DNA of 64,000 nucleotides, from assembly GCF_003287275.1 (NCBI RefSeq), contig NZ_QEVW01000002.1, positions 62,001 through 126,000 of the forward strand. The letters are read 5' to 3'. Positions 10,101-18,621 of the stretch are shown piece by piece. The translations under genes were made by a program, and so were the position numbers. This DNA comes from Paenibacillus taichungensis. GTDB lineage: Bacteria > Bacillota > Bacilli > Paenibacillales > Paenibacillaceae. The notes under the pieces are model-generated. The model was not told the DNA's origin, did no database searches, and saw only the letters and a list, made by a program, of their open reading frames with translations. How positions within the stretch are numbered: the first letter of the stretch is position 1; the number at the start of each line of letters is the position of its first letter.

Positions 10101-11758
10101 CTTGGGTTGCTGAGGTTCGTGGATCAACACCAGGTGTAGGTCTGATCTCTCCGCCACCGCATCATGATATCTACTCGATTGAGGATCTGGCTGAGTTGAT
10201 CTATGACTTGAAAAATGCCAATCCACGTGCAGAGATCAATGTTAAATTGGTATCCGAAGTCGGCGTCGGAACGATTGCTGCTGGTGTTGCTAAAGGTCGC
10301 GCCGACATTATCCTCGTCAGCGGTTATGACGGCGGTACAGGGGCTTCTCCACAAGGTTCGATTCGCCACGCGGGTATGCCTTGGGAGCTGGGACTTGCAG
10401 AAACACATCAAACGTTGATGCTGAACAATCTGCGTGATCGTGTCGTACTGGAAACAGACGGAAAGATGCTGAATGGTCGTGACTTGGCGATCGCAGCTTT
10501 GCTCGGAGCTGAGGAGTATGGATTCTCTACAGCACCACTCGTTGCATTAGGCTGTATCATGATGCGTGTCTGCCAGATGGATACATGTCCGGTAGGTGTA
10601 GCGACACAAAACCCTGAATTGCGTAAAAATTACACGGGAGATCCTGCTCATGTCGTCAACTTCATGCGATTTGTTGCTGAAGATGTTCGTGAAATCATGG
10701 CTGATCTTGGATTCCGTACGATTCAGGAAATGGTAGGTCGTACCGATTGCCTCGAAACGGTAGAGGCTGTAGACCACTGGAAGAAAAAAGGTGTGGATCT
10801 GTCCGTATTGTTACATGTGCCTGAAATGCCAGAAGGTTCTGCACGTTACCGTACTCAGCATCAAAACCACCAATTGGAAGAGACGCTGGATATGCAGCAG
10901 TTGCTACCATTGGCACAACCTGCGATTGAATCCGGTCAGCCGGTTGAAGCAGTGCTTCCAATTACCAACGTAAACCGTGCAGTAGGTACCATTTTGGGCA
11001 GTGAAATCACGCGCAAATATGGCATAGCAGGATTGCCAGAAGATACGGTTCAATTCAAATTTGTCGGCTCCGCTGGACAAAGCTTTGGGGCCTTTGTACC
11101 TAAAGGGATGACATTGACCGTTGAAGGGGATTCCAATGACTATGTAGGTAAAGGGTTGTCCGGAGGTAAACTGATCGTCATGCCTTCACCAAAAGCCACA
11201 TTTGATGCCGAAGATAACATCATCATTGGTAACACAGCTCTATACGGGGCAACCAGTGGTGAAGCTTATATTCGTGGTATTGCGGGAGAACGGTTTGCTG
11301 TGCGGAACTCGGGTGCCAAAGTGGTTGTTGAAGGTGTAGGAGACCATGGCTGTGAGTACATGACGGGTGGACGTGTCGTCGTTCTGGGTGATACAGGTCG
11401 TAACTTTGCAGCCGGGATGTCCGGAGGTATCGCTTATGTGTATGATCCGAAAGGCACATTCCTGAAACGTTGTAATCTGGAAATGGTACTTTTGGAGCGC
11501 ATCGAAGATGTCTCTGAGAGTGCAGATCTGCGAGGCATGATTCAACGTCATGTTGCGAACACAGGCAGTGAGGCGGGTCAGCGCATTCTGGATAACTGGC
11601 AGCAATCTGTAGATCAATTTGTTCGGGTTATTCCGAAGGACTTCAAACGAATGACGGAGCAAATCGAACGGATTCAGGCAACGGGCCTGACCGGGGAGGC
11701 AGCTTTGCTGGCTGCTTTTGAAGCCAATATGCGTGAACTTGCACGTACAGGAGGTTAA
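7160..11758 (+). CDS. gltA: Glutamate synthase, large subunit
   Basis: A 1532-residue enzyme of the usual length for the alpha subunit. The start at 7160 has AGAAAGG upstream; a longer frame from 7103 has no RBS. The N-terminal class II glutamine amidotransferase domain has its catalytic cysteine within [13 protein letters not shown], exposed after removal of a short propeptide. The central and FMN-binding domains follow, with a cysteine trio ([12 protein letters not shown]) for the 3Fe-4S cluster. A C-terminal GXGXG beta-helix domain (about residues 1270-1480) closes the protein. The enzyme makes two glutamates from glutamine and 2-oxoglutarate. The small FAD/NADPH subunit gene is not adjacent, so its electron donor must be encoded elsewhere or be ferredoxin; this is the main oddity. 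Confidence 0.97.
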   Translation: MRHIGLPPKQGLYDPQFEKDACGMGFVANIKGVPSHDIVSQALTMLSNMEHRGGQGSEPNSGDGAGILIQIPHRYFAQEADRLGFALPEQGFYGVGMLFLSQDPVIRSAHEESLKKIIEEEGQTFLGFRDVPTFDEMLGRSALAAKPYVRQVFIGRSADVKDELGFERKLYVIRRRAELAIRYSADEAEGGSFYLPSLSCRKIVYKGMLTTEQVGQFYLDLQEDLVESAIALVHSRFSTNTFPSWERAHPYRFMIHNGEINTMRGNVNWMHARQSLFESELFGNDISKVKPVINPDGSDTAMFDNTLEFLYLSGRSLPHVAMMMVPEPWSTDEGMDPAKKAFYEYHSTMMEPWDGPAAMAFTDGLQIGATLDRNGLRPARYYVTKDDRIILSSEVGVLDIAPEEILYKDRLRPGRMLLVDTEQGRIIADEEVKALIAAENPYQDWLDEHLMDLNELPDAPELPDPKHDNVTQLQLAYGYTFEELRKVLEPMASTGMEATGSMGYDAPLAVLSDRPQRLYNYFKQMFAQVTNPPIDAIREEIVTSTATTIGPERNLLNPEPESCRQIRLDTPVLSNEDFAKIRHVRRPGFRSMTIPIFFTAKEGAEGLRKAMELLFEASDRVIDKGHNILILSDRGVDAENAAIPALLAVAGLHHHLIRKGTRTKVSILLESAEPRDIHHYALLLGYGVSAVNPYLAFETLDDMIQQGLLRGISHEKAVKNYIKAATKGVIKILSKMGISTIQSYRGAQIFEAVGLKSDFVDRYFTWTPSRIGGIGLEEVAAEALTHHNRAFTDKDGNDKVLDSGGEYQWRNDGEEHLFNPQTIHTLQHAVRTGDYKLYKKYSKLVQGENDQLLTIRSMLRLKPVGPAIPLEEVESVEDIMRRFKTGAMSFGSISKEAHEDLAIAMNRVGGKSNTGEGGEDPARFIKDSNGDSRRSAIKQVASGRFGVTSNYLVNADEIQIKMAQGAKPGEGGQLPGRKVYPWVAEVRGSTPGVGLISPPPHHDIYSIEDLAELIYDLKNANPRAEINVKLVSEVGVGTIAAGVAKGRADIILVSGYDGGTGASPQGSIRHAGMPWELGLAETHQTLMLNNLRDRVVLETDGKMLNGRDLAIAALLGAEEYGFSTAPLVALGCIMMRVCQMDTCPVGVATQNPELRKNYTGDPAHVVNFMRFVAEDVREIMADLGFRTIQEMVGRTDCLETVEAVDHWKKKGVDLSVLLHVPEMPEGSARYRTQHQNHQLEETLDMQQLLPLAQPAIESGQPVEAVLPITNVNRAVGTILGSEITRKYGIAGLPEDTVQFKFVGSAGQSFGAFVPKGMTLTVEGDSNDYVGKGLSGGKLIVMPSPKATFDAEDNIIIGNTALYGATSGEAYIRGIAGERFAVRNSGAKVVVEGVGDHGCEYMTGGRVVVLGDTGRNFAAGMSGGIAYVYDPKGTFLKRCNLEMVLLERIEDVSESADLRGMIQRHVANTGSEAGQRILDNWQQSVDQFVRVIPKDFKRMTEQIERIQATGLTGEAALLAAFEANMRELARTGG

Positions 11759-11798
11759 TATATTCCTGTCCGATTGCATGAACGGGTTGTATTAAGAA

Positions 11799-11853
11799 TA
11801 ATAGGAGCTTTATGGCGGCCAATGCGGCGCTGTAGAGCTCCTATTTGGTTTTC
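11799..11853 (+). terminator. Terminator after glutamate synthase gene
   Basis: AATAGGAGCT pairs with AGCTCCTATT across a GC-rich loop and is followed by TTGGTTTT. Confidence 0.7.
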
Positions 11854-11979
11854 GACAAAATTAGAACCCGCACAAAAAACGCTATCGCCATGAGACGACA
11901 ACATTGAAGAACTTTCTCAAGTATAATAAGGCTAGTTTTGGAGTGCAGGGAAAGTATAAAGATAAGAGAGGTTAGCGGA

Positions 11980-12135
11980 ATGAATATGAAGCAACCAAAC
12001 AGGGGCGATCGTAAGCCGAAAGGTAAACCAGTCGAAGCAACCCAGATGGACATCATGAAAGTTTTACTGCAATGCGGAATCGACCCGGAGCGTTGGAACC
12101 ATTTCGTATCCTCCGACAACAACAAGCGCGCTTGA
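11980..12135 (+). CDS. Small protein of unknown function (51 aa)
   Basis: A short, basic frame starts with ATG at 11980 behind a purine-rich gagaggttagcgga site. It is bounded by a terminator upstream and a bidirectional terminator downstream, so it is an isolated transcription unit. The N-terminal 20 residues are rich in Lys, Arg, Pro and Gly; the rest (DIMKVLLQCGIDPERWNHFV) looks like a short amphipathic helix pair. I do not recognise the family. Codon use is consistent with neighbours and a coding role is likely but not certain. Confidence 0.55.
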   Translation: MNMKQPNRGDRKPKGKPVEATQMDIMKVLLQCGIDPERWNHFVSSDNNKRA

Positions 12136-12179
12136 CAACACATCGACAAGCATAGAATAGATGGAGGGAAATCAAGACA

Positions 12180-12231
12180 TAAAAAAGCCCAGCAACCGGA
12201 GAGTGGTATTTCTCGGTACTGGGTCTTCTTT
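12180..12231. terminator. Bidirectional terminator
   Basis: CCCAG-CA-ACCGGAGA and TCTCGGTACTGGG form a hairpin flanked by an A-run and a T-rich stretch, between the 51-aa gene and the convergent XRE regulator. Confidence 0.75.
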
Positions 12232-12236
12232 GCGGT

Positions 12237-12605
12237 TTAATCCATACTGCGTTCCATACGGACAAAAGCAATAAAACGACGTGCCTCTTCTTCTGTTAAG
12301 GGTTTGCCATCAATCATCAGTCCGAAGCGTTCCAGCACTTCCTTATCCGATAATTCAAGGGCGTCCACGAACTGCCTTACGTCCTCATCCATTACGACAT
12401 CACTTTGTTTCGTCCGTCCAATGAGATAATCAATGGATACGCCAAAGATGTCAGCAAGTCTCGTTAACACTTCGAAATCCGGTTTGCGTCGGTTTTTCTC
12501 GTAGTGGGAGAGAGCAGCTCTCGTAATATGAATGGAGCTCGCAAGTTCTTCTTGAGTAAGTCCCCGCTGTTCCCTTAATTCAGCAATGCGATTTCCGTAG
12601 CTCAT
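12237..12605 (-). CDS. XRE family transcriptional regulator
   Basis: A 122-residue protein. Residues about 5-62 are a canonical Cro/cI helix-turn-helix (RGLTQEELASSIHITRAALSHYE) ending in IDYLIGRT. The C-terminal half (65-122) is acidic and helical and may mediate dimerisation. It starts with ATG behind AGGGGG. It is divergent from the PilZ-like gene and the polysaccharide cluster, and the shared intergenic region holds a perfect 15-bp palindrome placed inside a promoter spacer. I infer that it controls that promoter; by the shared palindrome it may also control the promoter at 29824. Target and signal are inference. Confidence 0.88.
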   Translation of the reverse strand: MSYGNRIAELREQRGLTQEELASSIHITRAALSHYEKNRRKPDFEVLTRLADIFGVSIDYLIGRTKQSDVVMDEDVRQFVDALELSDKEVLERFGLMIDGKPLTEEEARRFIAFVRMERSMD

Positions 12606-12780
12606 ATGCTATTTCCCCCTGAACGCCATCAAATATATATTAGAACAATCCTGAGCCAAATGTTTGATCAGGGCAGCTTTCCTGCATCATCGTAACGCCT
12701 TAGTAGTCCTAGTTGTATATAGGTCTGTCTAAGGACATCTCATATTGTCGTAAATCAAAAGAACCATGTCCAAATACTGC

Positions 12781-12809
12781 TTGACATGATACAAATTGTA
12801 TCGTAAATT
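12781..12809 (+). promoter_or_regulatory. Promoter with palindromic operator in the spacer
   Basis: TTGACA (12781-12786) and TAAATT (12804-12809) are 17 bp apart, and the palindrome GATACAAATTGTATC (12788-12802) fills the spacer, so a bound repressor would block RNA polymerase. The promoter points toward the 12938 gene and the polysaccharide cluster. Confidence 0.65.
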
Positions 12810-12820
12810 GGACGTATGGA

Positions 12821-12835
12821 GTTACAAAATGTATC
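12821..12835. promoter_or_regulatory. Second, degenerate operator copy
   Basis: GTTACAAAATGTATC differs from the perfect palindrome at 12788-12802 in two positions. The two centres are 33 bp apart, about three helical turns, which would allow side-by-side binding near the transcription start. Confidence 0.45.
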
Positions 12836-12937
12836 ATTTGGGATATTTTAAGTATGACCACGTTGCCTAGCCAATATACCTGTGAGAAGGAGTATGGGCA
12901 ACTCTTGCAAGCTAATCCATTCTAAAGGAATGAAGCC

Positions 12938-13372
12938 ATGAATTCAATGATTCAGGAATGGGCGGATCTCAAATTAAATGTCCATATGTACATTCAGGAG
13001 TTTCATGGCAAACTGGTAGACCGCAAAAGACGCCCTGTTCTGTTGCTTGGAATGGACACGCGAGCGATCACCTTCCTGAGTGACCTGGACTTGCCGATAT
13101 CATCAGAGATGCTGATTGGTTTGGATGTAGAAGATAGCCATGTATGTGTACGACTCCACGCAAGGTTGCAATGGAAACAACCCTTCGGTGAGCTCACATT
13201 GTATCATTCAAGTTTGCATATTCAGCAAGAGCAGACACTATATATAACGGGACAGTTAAATACAATGATTCGAGAAGTTCAGTTTCCGACGGTTTCCCGG
13301 TTTCAATATGAAAAGGCATCGGAGCAACCTGACTTACAGAAAACCTATCATTACATTGATTTTACCATATGA
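12938..13372 (+). CDS. PilZ-like domain protein, hypothetical
   Basis: A 144-residue soluble protein without signal peptide or membrane helix. The order RRPVLLLGMDTRAITFLSDL, then LPISSEMLIGLDV and VRLHARLQWKQ, resembles the strand pattern of PilZ or YcgR-type barrels (a basic stretch, a Dx(S)xxG-like turn, a LPxGxEL strand and a C-terminal strand). The canonical RxxxR and DxSxxG residues are not intact, so binding of cyclic di-GMP is doubtful. ATG at 12938 follows aaaggaatgaag. It is the first gene after the operator-bearing promoter and lies 151 bp upstream of the tyrosine phosphatase gene. A regulatory role in polysaccharide production is a guess from position. Confidence 0.45.
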   Translation: MNSMIQEWADLKLNVHMYIQEFHGKLVDRKRRPVLLLGMDTRAITFLSDLDLPISSEMLIGLDVEDSHVCVRLHARLQWKQPFGELTLYHSSLHIQQEQTLYITGQLNTMIREVQFPTVSRFQYEKASEQPDLQKTYHYIDFTI

Positions 13373-13523
13373 GTTGAACACATTCTAAACATATTCTGAA
13401 CAAGCATGTACTTAACGCCATTTTACTATATTTCATAGCGTTATGCATTAGTTCTTTAACACCAAAAGCATTTGCGCAATGAATAAAGGGGCGAGGGGGA
13501 TCATACATTGAGGAAGTTTGGAT

Positions 13524-14282
13524 ATGGTTGAAATGCACTGCCACATTTTATCCGGTCTGGATGATGGCCCTGTTCATATGGAACAGTCCATTGCGATGGC
13601 TGAGAAAGCGGCAGCCTCAGGAATTACCTCGATCATTGCTACTCCGCATCACCTGAACGGGCAGTACAACAATCAACCCAACGTGGTCAATCAGGCAGTG
13701 GACCTGCTACATGCAGAACTTCGCAAACGCAACATTTGCTTGGAGATCCGCCCCGGACAGGAGATCAGAGTGCATGACAACCTGATTGCAGACTTATACG
13801 CAGGAAAGTGCTGCACACTCGCCGGGAGTCGTTACATGTTGATGGAATTGCCCTTTGGTCATATCCCCTCGCAGTTCCCCGGGATACTCCAAGAACTTAA
13901 ATTGGCGGGTATCATTCCTATTATTGCTCATCCCGAACGAAATCGTCCAATCCAGAACAATCCCGATTTATTGGTTGAATATGTTGGGCAAGGAGCTCTA
14001 TGTCAAATCACGGCTCAATCGGTCATGGGACTTTTCGGGCGAAAAGTTCAGAAATGGTGTTTCCATTTTTGCAAAGAAAACGGATTTCATTTCATTTCAT
14101 CAGACGCCCACAATATGGAAGAAAGAACATTTTCAATGAAGGCCGCATATCACCTGCTTGAACGCCGATTTGGAAGTCACCTGGTTCAAACTTTGCAAAA
14201 TAATGCGTGCTCGGTATGGAACAATCAAATCATAGAGCCGGAAGAACCTGTGATGATGAAGCGTAGATTGTTGTTCTGGTAA
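13524..14282 (+). CDS. CpsB/YwqE-type protein-tyrosine phosphatase (PHP family)
   Basis: A 252-residue PHP-fold metal-dependent phosphatase. Metal ligands are visible in HCHILSGLDDG (start), ATPHH, the GQEIRVHDN block, IIAHPERNRP and SDAHNMEER. The start at 13524 has GAGGAAG seven bases upstream; a TTG at 13518 is also in frame. CpsB/YwqE enzymes remove phosphate from the tyrosine cluster of the cognate BY-kinase, here the protein at 15083-15766, and so set polymer length or output. It opens the biosynthetic part of the cluster, ahead of the Wzz-like protein. Confidence 0.92.
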   Translation: MVEMHCHILSGLDDGPVHMEQSIAMAEKAAASGITSIIATPHHLNGQYNNQPNVVNQAVDLLHAELRKRNICLEIRPGQEIRVHDNLIADLYAGKCCTLAGSRYMLMELPFGHIPSQFPGILQELKLAGIIPIIAHPERNRPIQNNPDLLVEYVGQGALCQITAQSVMGLFGRKVQKWCFHFCKENGFHFISSDAHNMEERTFSMKAAYHLLERRFGSHLVQTLQNNACSVWNNQIIEPEEPVMMKRRLLFW

Positions 14283-14349
14283 CCAGCTAAATAGTATATA
14301 AGACACCGTTCTTCATCATAATTGCTGATCTAAATGGGAGGAATACAAG

Positions 14350-15102
14350 ATGGAGTTAAAAGAGTATATGCAAATTTTACGTAAACGTTTTTGGATCATC
14401 ATTGCCTTTGTTGCAGTTGCTTGTATTGGGGCAGGGGTAAAAAGTTATTTTTTTACTGTTCCTGTTTATGAAGCTAACGCCAAACTAATCGTTAATCAGG
14501 CATATAATGCTCAAGGTGTGCCGACCCTGGATATTAGTTCAATTCAAACCAACATTAAAGTGATTAATTCCTATATCGAAATTATTAAATCTTCAGCAAT
14601 CCTCGATAAAGTTGCTGCTACATACCCGGATCTAGGAATGAGCGGGAATCAACTGGCGCAGAGCATCCAGGTAACGACTGCGAACGAATCCCAGGTTATG
14701 AGTTTGACCGCCACTGGCTTATCTTCTGAAAAAGCAGCGAAAACGGTAAACGCCGTTGCCAAAGTGTTTGAGTCCCAAATCCCCGTAATTATGAAAGTAG
14801 ACAACGTAACCATTCTGAGTGAAGCCAAGCCTACAGACTCCTCCAGACCCATTAATGTCAATCCCGTTATAAACATCCTTATCAGCTTCTTTGTTGGACT
14901 TCTATTATCTATAGGATTTATATTCCTGTTGGAATACCTAGACGATACTTTGAAAACAGAGGATGAATTGTTAAAAGAACTGGGTATACCAGCACTAGCC
15001 GTCATCTCGAGAATCCGAAAAGAAGACGCCCGTTTTTCCAAGCAAACAACAACATCTCAAAAACAGGTAGGTGATGGCCAGTATGCCACGGTTAACCAAT
15101 GA
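14350..15102 (+). CDS. Wzz/YveK-type chain-length determinant (BY-kinase adaptor)
   Basis: A 250-residue membrane protein with the Wzz topology: a cytoplasmic start (MELKEYMQILRKR), a first membrane helix at about 14-34, an extracellular domain to about 175, and a second helix at about 176-198 preceded by the Pro-rich SSRPINVNPVIN motif. A cytoplasmic tail of about 50 residues follows. In Firmicutes this half and the kinase are separate polypeptides; the tail of this protein activates the kinase. RBS gggagg is upstream. The gene overlaps the kinase gene, which implies coupled translation. Confidence 0.92.
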   Translation: MELKEYMQILRKRFWIIIAFVAVACIGAGVKSYFFTVPVYEANAKLIVNQAYNAQGVPTLDISSIQTNIKVINSYIEIIKSSAILDKVAATYPDLGMSGNQLAQSIQVTTANESQVMSLTATGLSSEKAAKTVNAVAKVFESQIPVIMKVDNVTILSEAKPTDSSRPINVNPVINILISFFVGLLLSIGFIFLLEYLDDTLKTEDELLKELGIPALAVISRIRKEDARFSKQTTTSQKQVGDGQYATVNQ

Positions 15103-15766
15103 TAAAGGGAGCCTCGTTACTATGGCTAATCCCAAGTCTACATCATCTGAAGCATATCGGAAGTTAAGAACCAATATCCAATTCTCATCGATTGATAGTC
15201 AGATTCAAACGATCATGATTGCTTCGGCATTATCCGGTGAAGGGAAAACGACAACGATCGGCAATCTGGCAGTTACCTATGCCCAAGAAGGGAAAAAGGT
15301 TCTGCTAATGGATACGGATCTGCGAAAACCTGCGGTGCATCGTATGTTTAATGTTCCTAACCATGTGGGTCTGACTAGTGTATTGTCCAGCCAATATAAA
15401 GTTACGGAAGTACTTCGGGAAACCGGAGTGGAAGGGCTGCATGTTCTTTCTTCTGGCCCTATACCTCCTAACCCTTCAGAGATGATTGGATCTCGTAAAA
15501 TGACGGCTTTACTTGAAGATTTAAAGGAAGAATACGATGTCATTTTATTTGATACACCTCCTGTTCTGACAGTTACGGACGCTTTAATTATTAGTTCACT
15601 GTGTGATGGTGTCATTCTGGTCGTGAGCGCGGGCAAGGTGAAGAAAGATCTGGTTAAAAAGGCAAAAGCCCATCTTGAACATGTGAACGCACGTATCCTC
15701 GGGGCTGTCTTGAACAATGTACAGGTACCAAAGAGTCGAAAAGCCTACTATGGGGAAAATGCTTAA
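15083..15766 (+). CDS. CpsD/YwqD-type tyrosine-protein kinase
   Basis: A 227-residue BY-kinase. Walker A (SALSGEGKTTTIGNL), Walker A' (VLLMDTDLRKP) and Walker B (VILFDTPP) are all present. The start at 15083 is supported by AGGTGAT eight bases upstream; an ATG at 15074 is in frame. It overlaps the Wzz-like gene by 20 bases. The C-terminal tyrosine cluster is short, with only KAYYGE near the end, fewer tyrosines than typical CpsD/Wzc. It would form a ring with the Wzz-like protein and be reset by the PHP phosphatase at 13524. Confidence 0.93.
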   Translation: MPRLTNDKGSLVTMANPKSTSSEAYRKLRTNIQFSSIDSQIQTIMIASALSGEGKTTTIGNLAVTYAQEGKKVLLMDTDLRKPAVHRMFNVPNHVGLTSVLSSQYKVTEVLRETGVEGLHVLSSGPIPPNPSEMIGSRKMTALLEDLKEEYDVILFDTPPVLTVTDALIISSLCDGVILVVSAGKVKKDLVKKAKAHLEHVNARILGAVLNNVQVPKSRKAYYGENA

Positions 15767-15791
15767 CGAATGCGCACATTGATCCACAAAT

Positions 15792-15895
15792 TATATCGTC
15801 AAGGTGATGTCTACTATACCTTTATCAAGGTAGGCACTCGGTCACACTGTGGGTAGTGTACCTTAGACGTATATCGTCAAGGGTGTGATGTGAGG
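15792..15895 (+). ncRNA. EAR/epsC-like structured RNA in the polysaccharide operon
   Basis: GTCTA (15809-15813) pairs with TAGAC (15864-15868) and closes a three-way junction. It holds hairpins TACCTT-tatc-AAGGTA (15817-15832) and ACACT-gtgggt-AGTGT (15844-15859). The junction is flanked by a perfect 13-nt direct repeat TATATCGTCAAGG (15792-15804, 15870-15882). In Bacillales, the EAR (epsC) RNA lies within eps operons at a comparable place and lets RNA polymerase read through terminators. Position and complexity fit; I cannot run the covariance model, so identity is an inference. Confidence 0.6.
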
Positions 15896-16026
15896 ACGGG
15901 TTTAATGCCCTTTTATGAAATTAAAAGTAAGAATTGCATCAATTTATTTCATGATTTCATGGATTTTAATAAGTGATCCAACTCATACTTTTAAACATAA
16001 AAATATTAATGGATAGGGTGGTATTT

Positions 16027-16935
16027 ATGACTAGAGTGAGGAAAGCAATCATTCCCGCAGCCGGATTGGGAACCCGATTTTTACCCGCTACAAAGGCAAT
16101 GCCTAAAGAAATGCTCCCTATTGTGGATAAACCGACTATTCAATACATCGTGGAAGAAGCTGTAGCCTCCGGAATTGAGGATATTATTATTGTTACGGGC
16201 AAGGGAAAACGTGCGATTGAAGATCATTTTGATAGTGCGTTTGAACTGGAGCAAAATTTGCTCGAAAAAGGAAAGCTCAGCTTGCTGGAAGAAGTCCGGA
16301 AGTCCTCCAACGTTGATATTCATTACATAAGGCAGAAGGAAGCGCTGGGACTCGGGCATGCTGTCTGGTGTGCTCGGAATTTTATTGGCAATGAGCCGTT
16401 TGCTGTATTGCTTGGCGATGATATTGTGGTTTCGGATGTGCCGTGCACGAAACAACTCATTCAGCAATATGAGAAGGTCAACCAGTCTGTACTCGGTGTG
16501 AAAACGGTAATTCCAAGTGAAACCTATCGCTATGGAATTATTGATCCCCTGCATACAGAGGGACGCCTATCCTCTGTAAACAGCATGATTGAGAAACCCC
16601 CGTTGGGTACAGCACCTTCTAACTTGGCTATTATGGGGCGTTACATTTTGACACCTAAAGTATTTGAGTATCTGGAAGAACAAAATGTGGGCGCGGGTGG
16701 TGAGATTCAACTCACGGATGCGCTGCAAATGCTGAATCGGGATGAAGGAATTAGCGCTTATGATTTTGAAGGCTCACGGTTTGACGTCGGTGAGAAGCTG
16801 GGCTATATCCTGACCACACTTGATTTTGCTCTCAAAAATAAAGAATTGCGTGCGCCGGTCCTAATGGCGATAGAAGAGATTCTCATGAAGGAACAATTGA
16901 ACCAAATGCTTGTCGCAGGAGGGGATAGTCTGTGA
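16027..16935 (+). CDS. galU: UTP-glucose-1-phosphate uridylyltransferase
   Basis: A 302-residue GalU/GtaB enzyme. It has the nucleotide-binding start ([20 protein letters not shown]), the [10 protein letters not shown] and LLGDDIV motifs, and FDVGEKLGY near the end. It makes UDP-glucose from UTP and glucose-1-phosphate in the cytoplasm. The start at 16027 has agggtgg upstream; a longer frame upstream lacks an RBS. Within the cluster it feeds the UDP-glucose dehydrogenase at 26201 and, through UDP-glucuronate, the decarboxylase-like enzyme at 17634. It overlaps the next gene by four bases (GTGA). Confidence 0.95.
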   Translation: MTRVRKAIIPAAGLGTRFLPATKAMPKEMLPIVDKPTIQYIVEEAVASGIEDIIIVTGKGKRAIEDHFDSAFELEQNLLEKGKLSLLEEVRKSSNVDIHYIRQKEALGLGHAVWCARNFIGNEPFAVLLGDDIVVSDVPCTKQLIQQYEKVNQSVLGVKTVIPSETYRYGIIDPLHTEGRLSSVNSMIEKPPLGTAPSNLAIMGRYILTPKVFEYLEEQNVGAGGEIQLTDALQMLNRDEGISAYDFEGSRFDVGEKLGYILTTLDFALKNKELRAPVLMAIEEILMKEQLNQMLVAGGDSL

Positions 16936-17600
16936 AACTTTCAAGACCTGAATACTTTGGGAGTGGAGAAGCCCTTGCCAAAGATGGCACTTCGGCAGTA
17001 TTGGAACAACCTTACTCCCAGCGTGTTGGCGGATATGCTGACGTAATAAAACCGTTTATCGATTTTATTATTGCGGCTGTGCTGTTGCTGATTACATCAC
17101 CGATCATGCTTGTTGCAGCGATTATGATTAAGCTTGATTCCAAAGGACCTGTAATATTCAGACAAGAACGTTACGGGAAAAACGGCGTTAAATTTAGTAT
17201 TTATAAATTCAGAACGATGCGTACGGATGCACCGAAATATGGCGTATCTCCAACGACAAGCAATGATCCGAGAATTACACGGCTGGGTAGATTACTTCGT
17301 AAAACGAGCCTGGATGAGCTGCCACAATTGCTTAATATTATCAAGGGTGACATGAGCTTCATAGGTCCCAGACCTGAAATGAAACGAATCGTAGAAGAAA
17401 GCTACACGGATCTGGAACGTAGACGTTTTCTGGTGAAACCAGGGATTACTGGATTATGGCAAGTAAGTGAAGTTCGCAAGGAACCGATTCACCATAATCT
17501 GCAATATGATTTTCACTATATCTCCAACGTCTCTATGAAGATGGATATTATTATCATTTTTAAAACCGTTGGCGTTATGATCAAAAGTAATACATTTTAA
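16932..17600 (+). CDS. Undecaprenyl-phosphate sugar-1-phosphate transferase (priming transferase)
   Basis: A 222-residue Bac_transf family protein that starts with GTG overlapping the galU stop. A membrane segment lies at about 38-62. The conserved cytoplasmic region follows, with [39 protein letters not shown] and [11 protein letters not shown]. Such enzymes add the first sugar-1-phosphate to undecaprenyl phosphate and so start each repeat unit. It is the short (non-WbaP) form with a single hydrophobic region. Which sugar it uses cannot be told from sequence; UDP-glucose is available from the adjacent galU. Confidence 0.92.
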   Translation: MKLSRPEYFGSGEALAKDGTSAVLEQPYSQRVGGYADVIKPFIDFIIAAVLLLITSPIMLVAAIMIKLDSKGPVIFRQERYGKNGVKFSIYKFRTMRTDAPKYGVSPTTSNDPRITRLGRLLRKTSLDELPQLLNIIKGDMSFIGPRPEMKRIVEESYTDLERRRFLVKPGITGLWQVSEVRKEPIHHNLQYDFHYISNVSMKMDIIIIFKTVGVMIKSNTF

Positions 17601-17633
17601 CCAACTCTTTAGATAACATGGAGCGTGATCGCA

Positions 17634-18596
17634 TTGAAACATGTTGTAGTGACGGGCGCGGCCGGTTTCCTAGGCTCACATCTAGTCAAGTCATTAATTG
17701 ATCAAGGACATCAGGTTACCGGAATAGATAATCTTTCAACAGGCGTTTCTAAGAATCTGCAAGAGGTGGCTAACAACCCCCTCTTTTTTTTCCGTGAAGC
17801 TGATGTTACGTTACCCGACTCACTGGATTTTCTGATAGATCAGCCAGTAGATGAAGTCTATCATTTGGCTTCACCCGCTTCACCCAAATTCTATCAGGCC
17901 GATTCGATTGGGACGATCTGGGTGAACACTCGAGGAACCTATCATTTGCTGGAACTCGCCCGTACCAAAGGAGCAAAGTTCCTGTATTCGAGTACGAGTG
18001 AAGCTTATGGAGATCCCGAAGTTCATCCGCAGCCTGAGAGTTATCGAGGTAATGTGAACACTTGGGGACCAAGAGCCTGTTATGATGAGGCCAAGCGCTT
18101 GGGAGAAGTTTTTTGTTATGAATACTACACGAAACACAGTGTTCCCGTGAAGGTAGCTCGTATTTTTAATACGTATTCCTCAGGACTTCGGAACGATGAT
18201 GGCCGTGTTATTTCTAACTTTGTGACACAGGCAATAACAGGTGAGGACATAACGGTGTATGGAGATGGATCACAGACACGCTCGTTCTGTTATGTGGATG
18301 ATAATATCAAAGGATTGCAAAAACTGATGGCTGTAGACGAAGCCAATGGCGAAATTATTAATATTGGGAATCCAACTGAATATACCGTACTAGAAGTTGC
18401 ACATTTGGTTAAAAGGCTAACCCAATCAGAGAGTAATCTGGTATTTCTACCGTTGCCAGAAGATGATCCAAAAGTAAGACGACCCGTAATTGATAAGGCA
18501 CGGGAAATCTTAAAGTGGGAACCGGAGATTGGCCTGGAAGAGGGATTACAGCGTACGATCGAGCATTATCGGTCGATCCTGCAGGCAACCACATGA
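17634..18596 (+). CDS. NAD-dependent epimerase/dehydratase, UDP-glucuronate decarboxylase-like
   Basis: A 320-residue extended SDR enzyme. It has the Rossmann motif GAAGFLGSH, a YDEAK active-site Tyr-Lys pair (GPRACYDEAKRLGE) and IFNTY, and it ends with LPEDDPKVRRPVIDKA, the pattern seen in UDP-glucuronate decarboxylases (UDP-xylose synthases). The start is taken as TTG 17634 because GGAG lies ten bases upstream; GTG 17625 is too close to it. With the UDP-glucose dehydrogenase at 26201 the cluster could make UDP-xylose. A dTDP-glucose dehydratase or an epimerase role is less likely but not excluded. Confidence 0.75.
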   Translation: MKHVVVTGAAGFLGSHLVKSLIDQGHQVTGIDNLSTGVSKNLQEVANNPLFFFREADVTLPDSLDFLIDQPVDEVYHLASPASPKFYQADSIGTIWVNTRGTYHLLELARTKGAKFLYSSTSEAYGDPEVHPQPESYRGNVNTWGPRACYDEAKRLGEVFCYEYYTKHSVPVKVARIFNTYSSGLRNDDGRVISNFVTQAITGEDITVYGDGSQTRSFCYVDDNIKGLQKLMAVDEANGEIINIGNPTEYTVLEVAHLVKRLTQSESNLVFLPLPEDDPKVRRPVIDKAREILKWEPEIGLEEGLQRTIEHYRSILQATT

Positions 18597-18621
18597 TGCT
18601 GATTAAAGTGAGTTGATAAGA

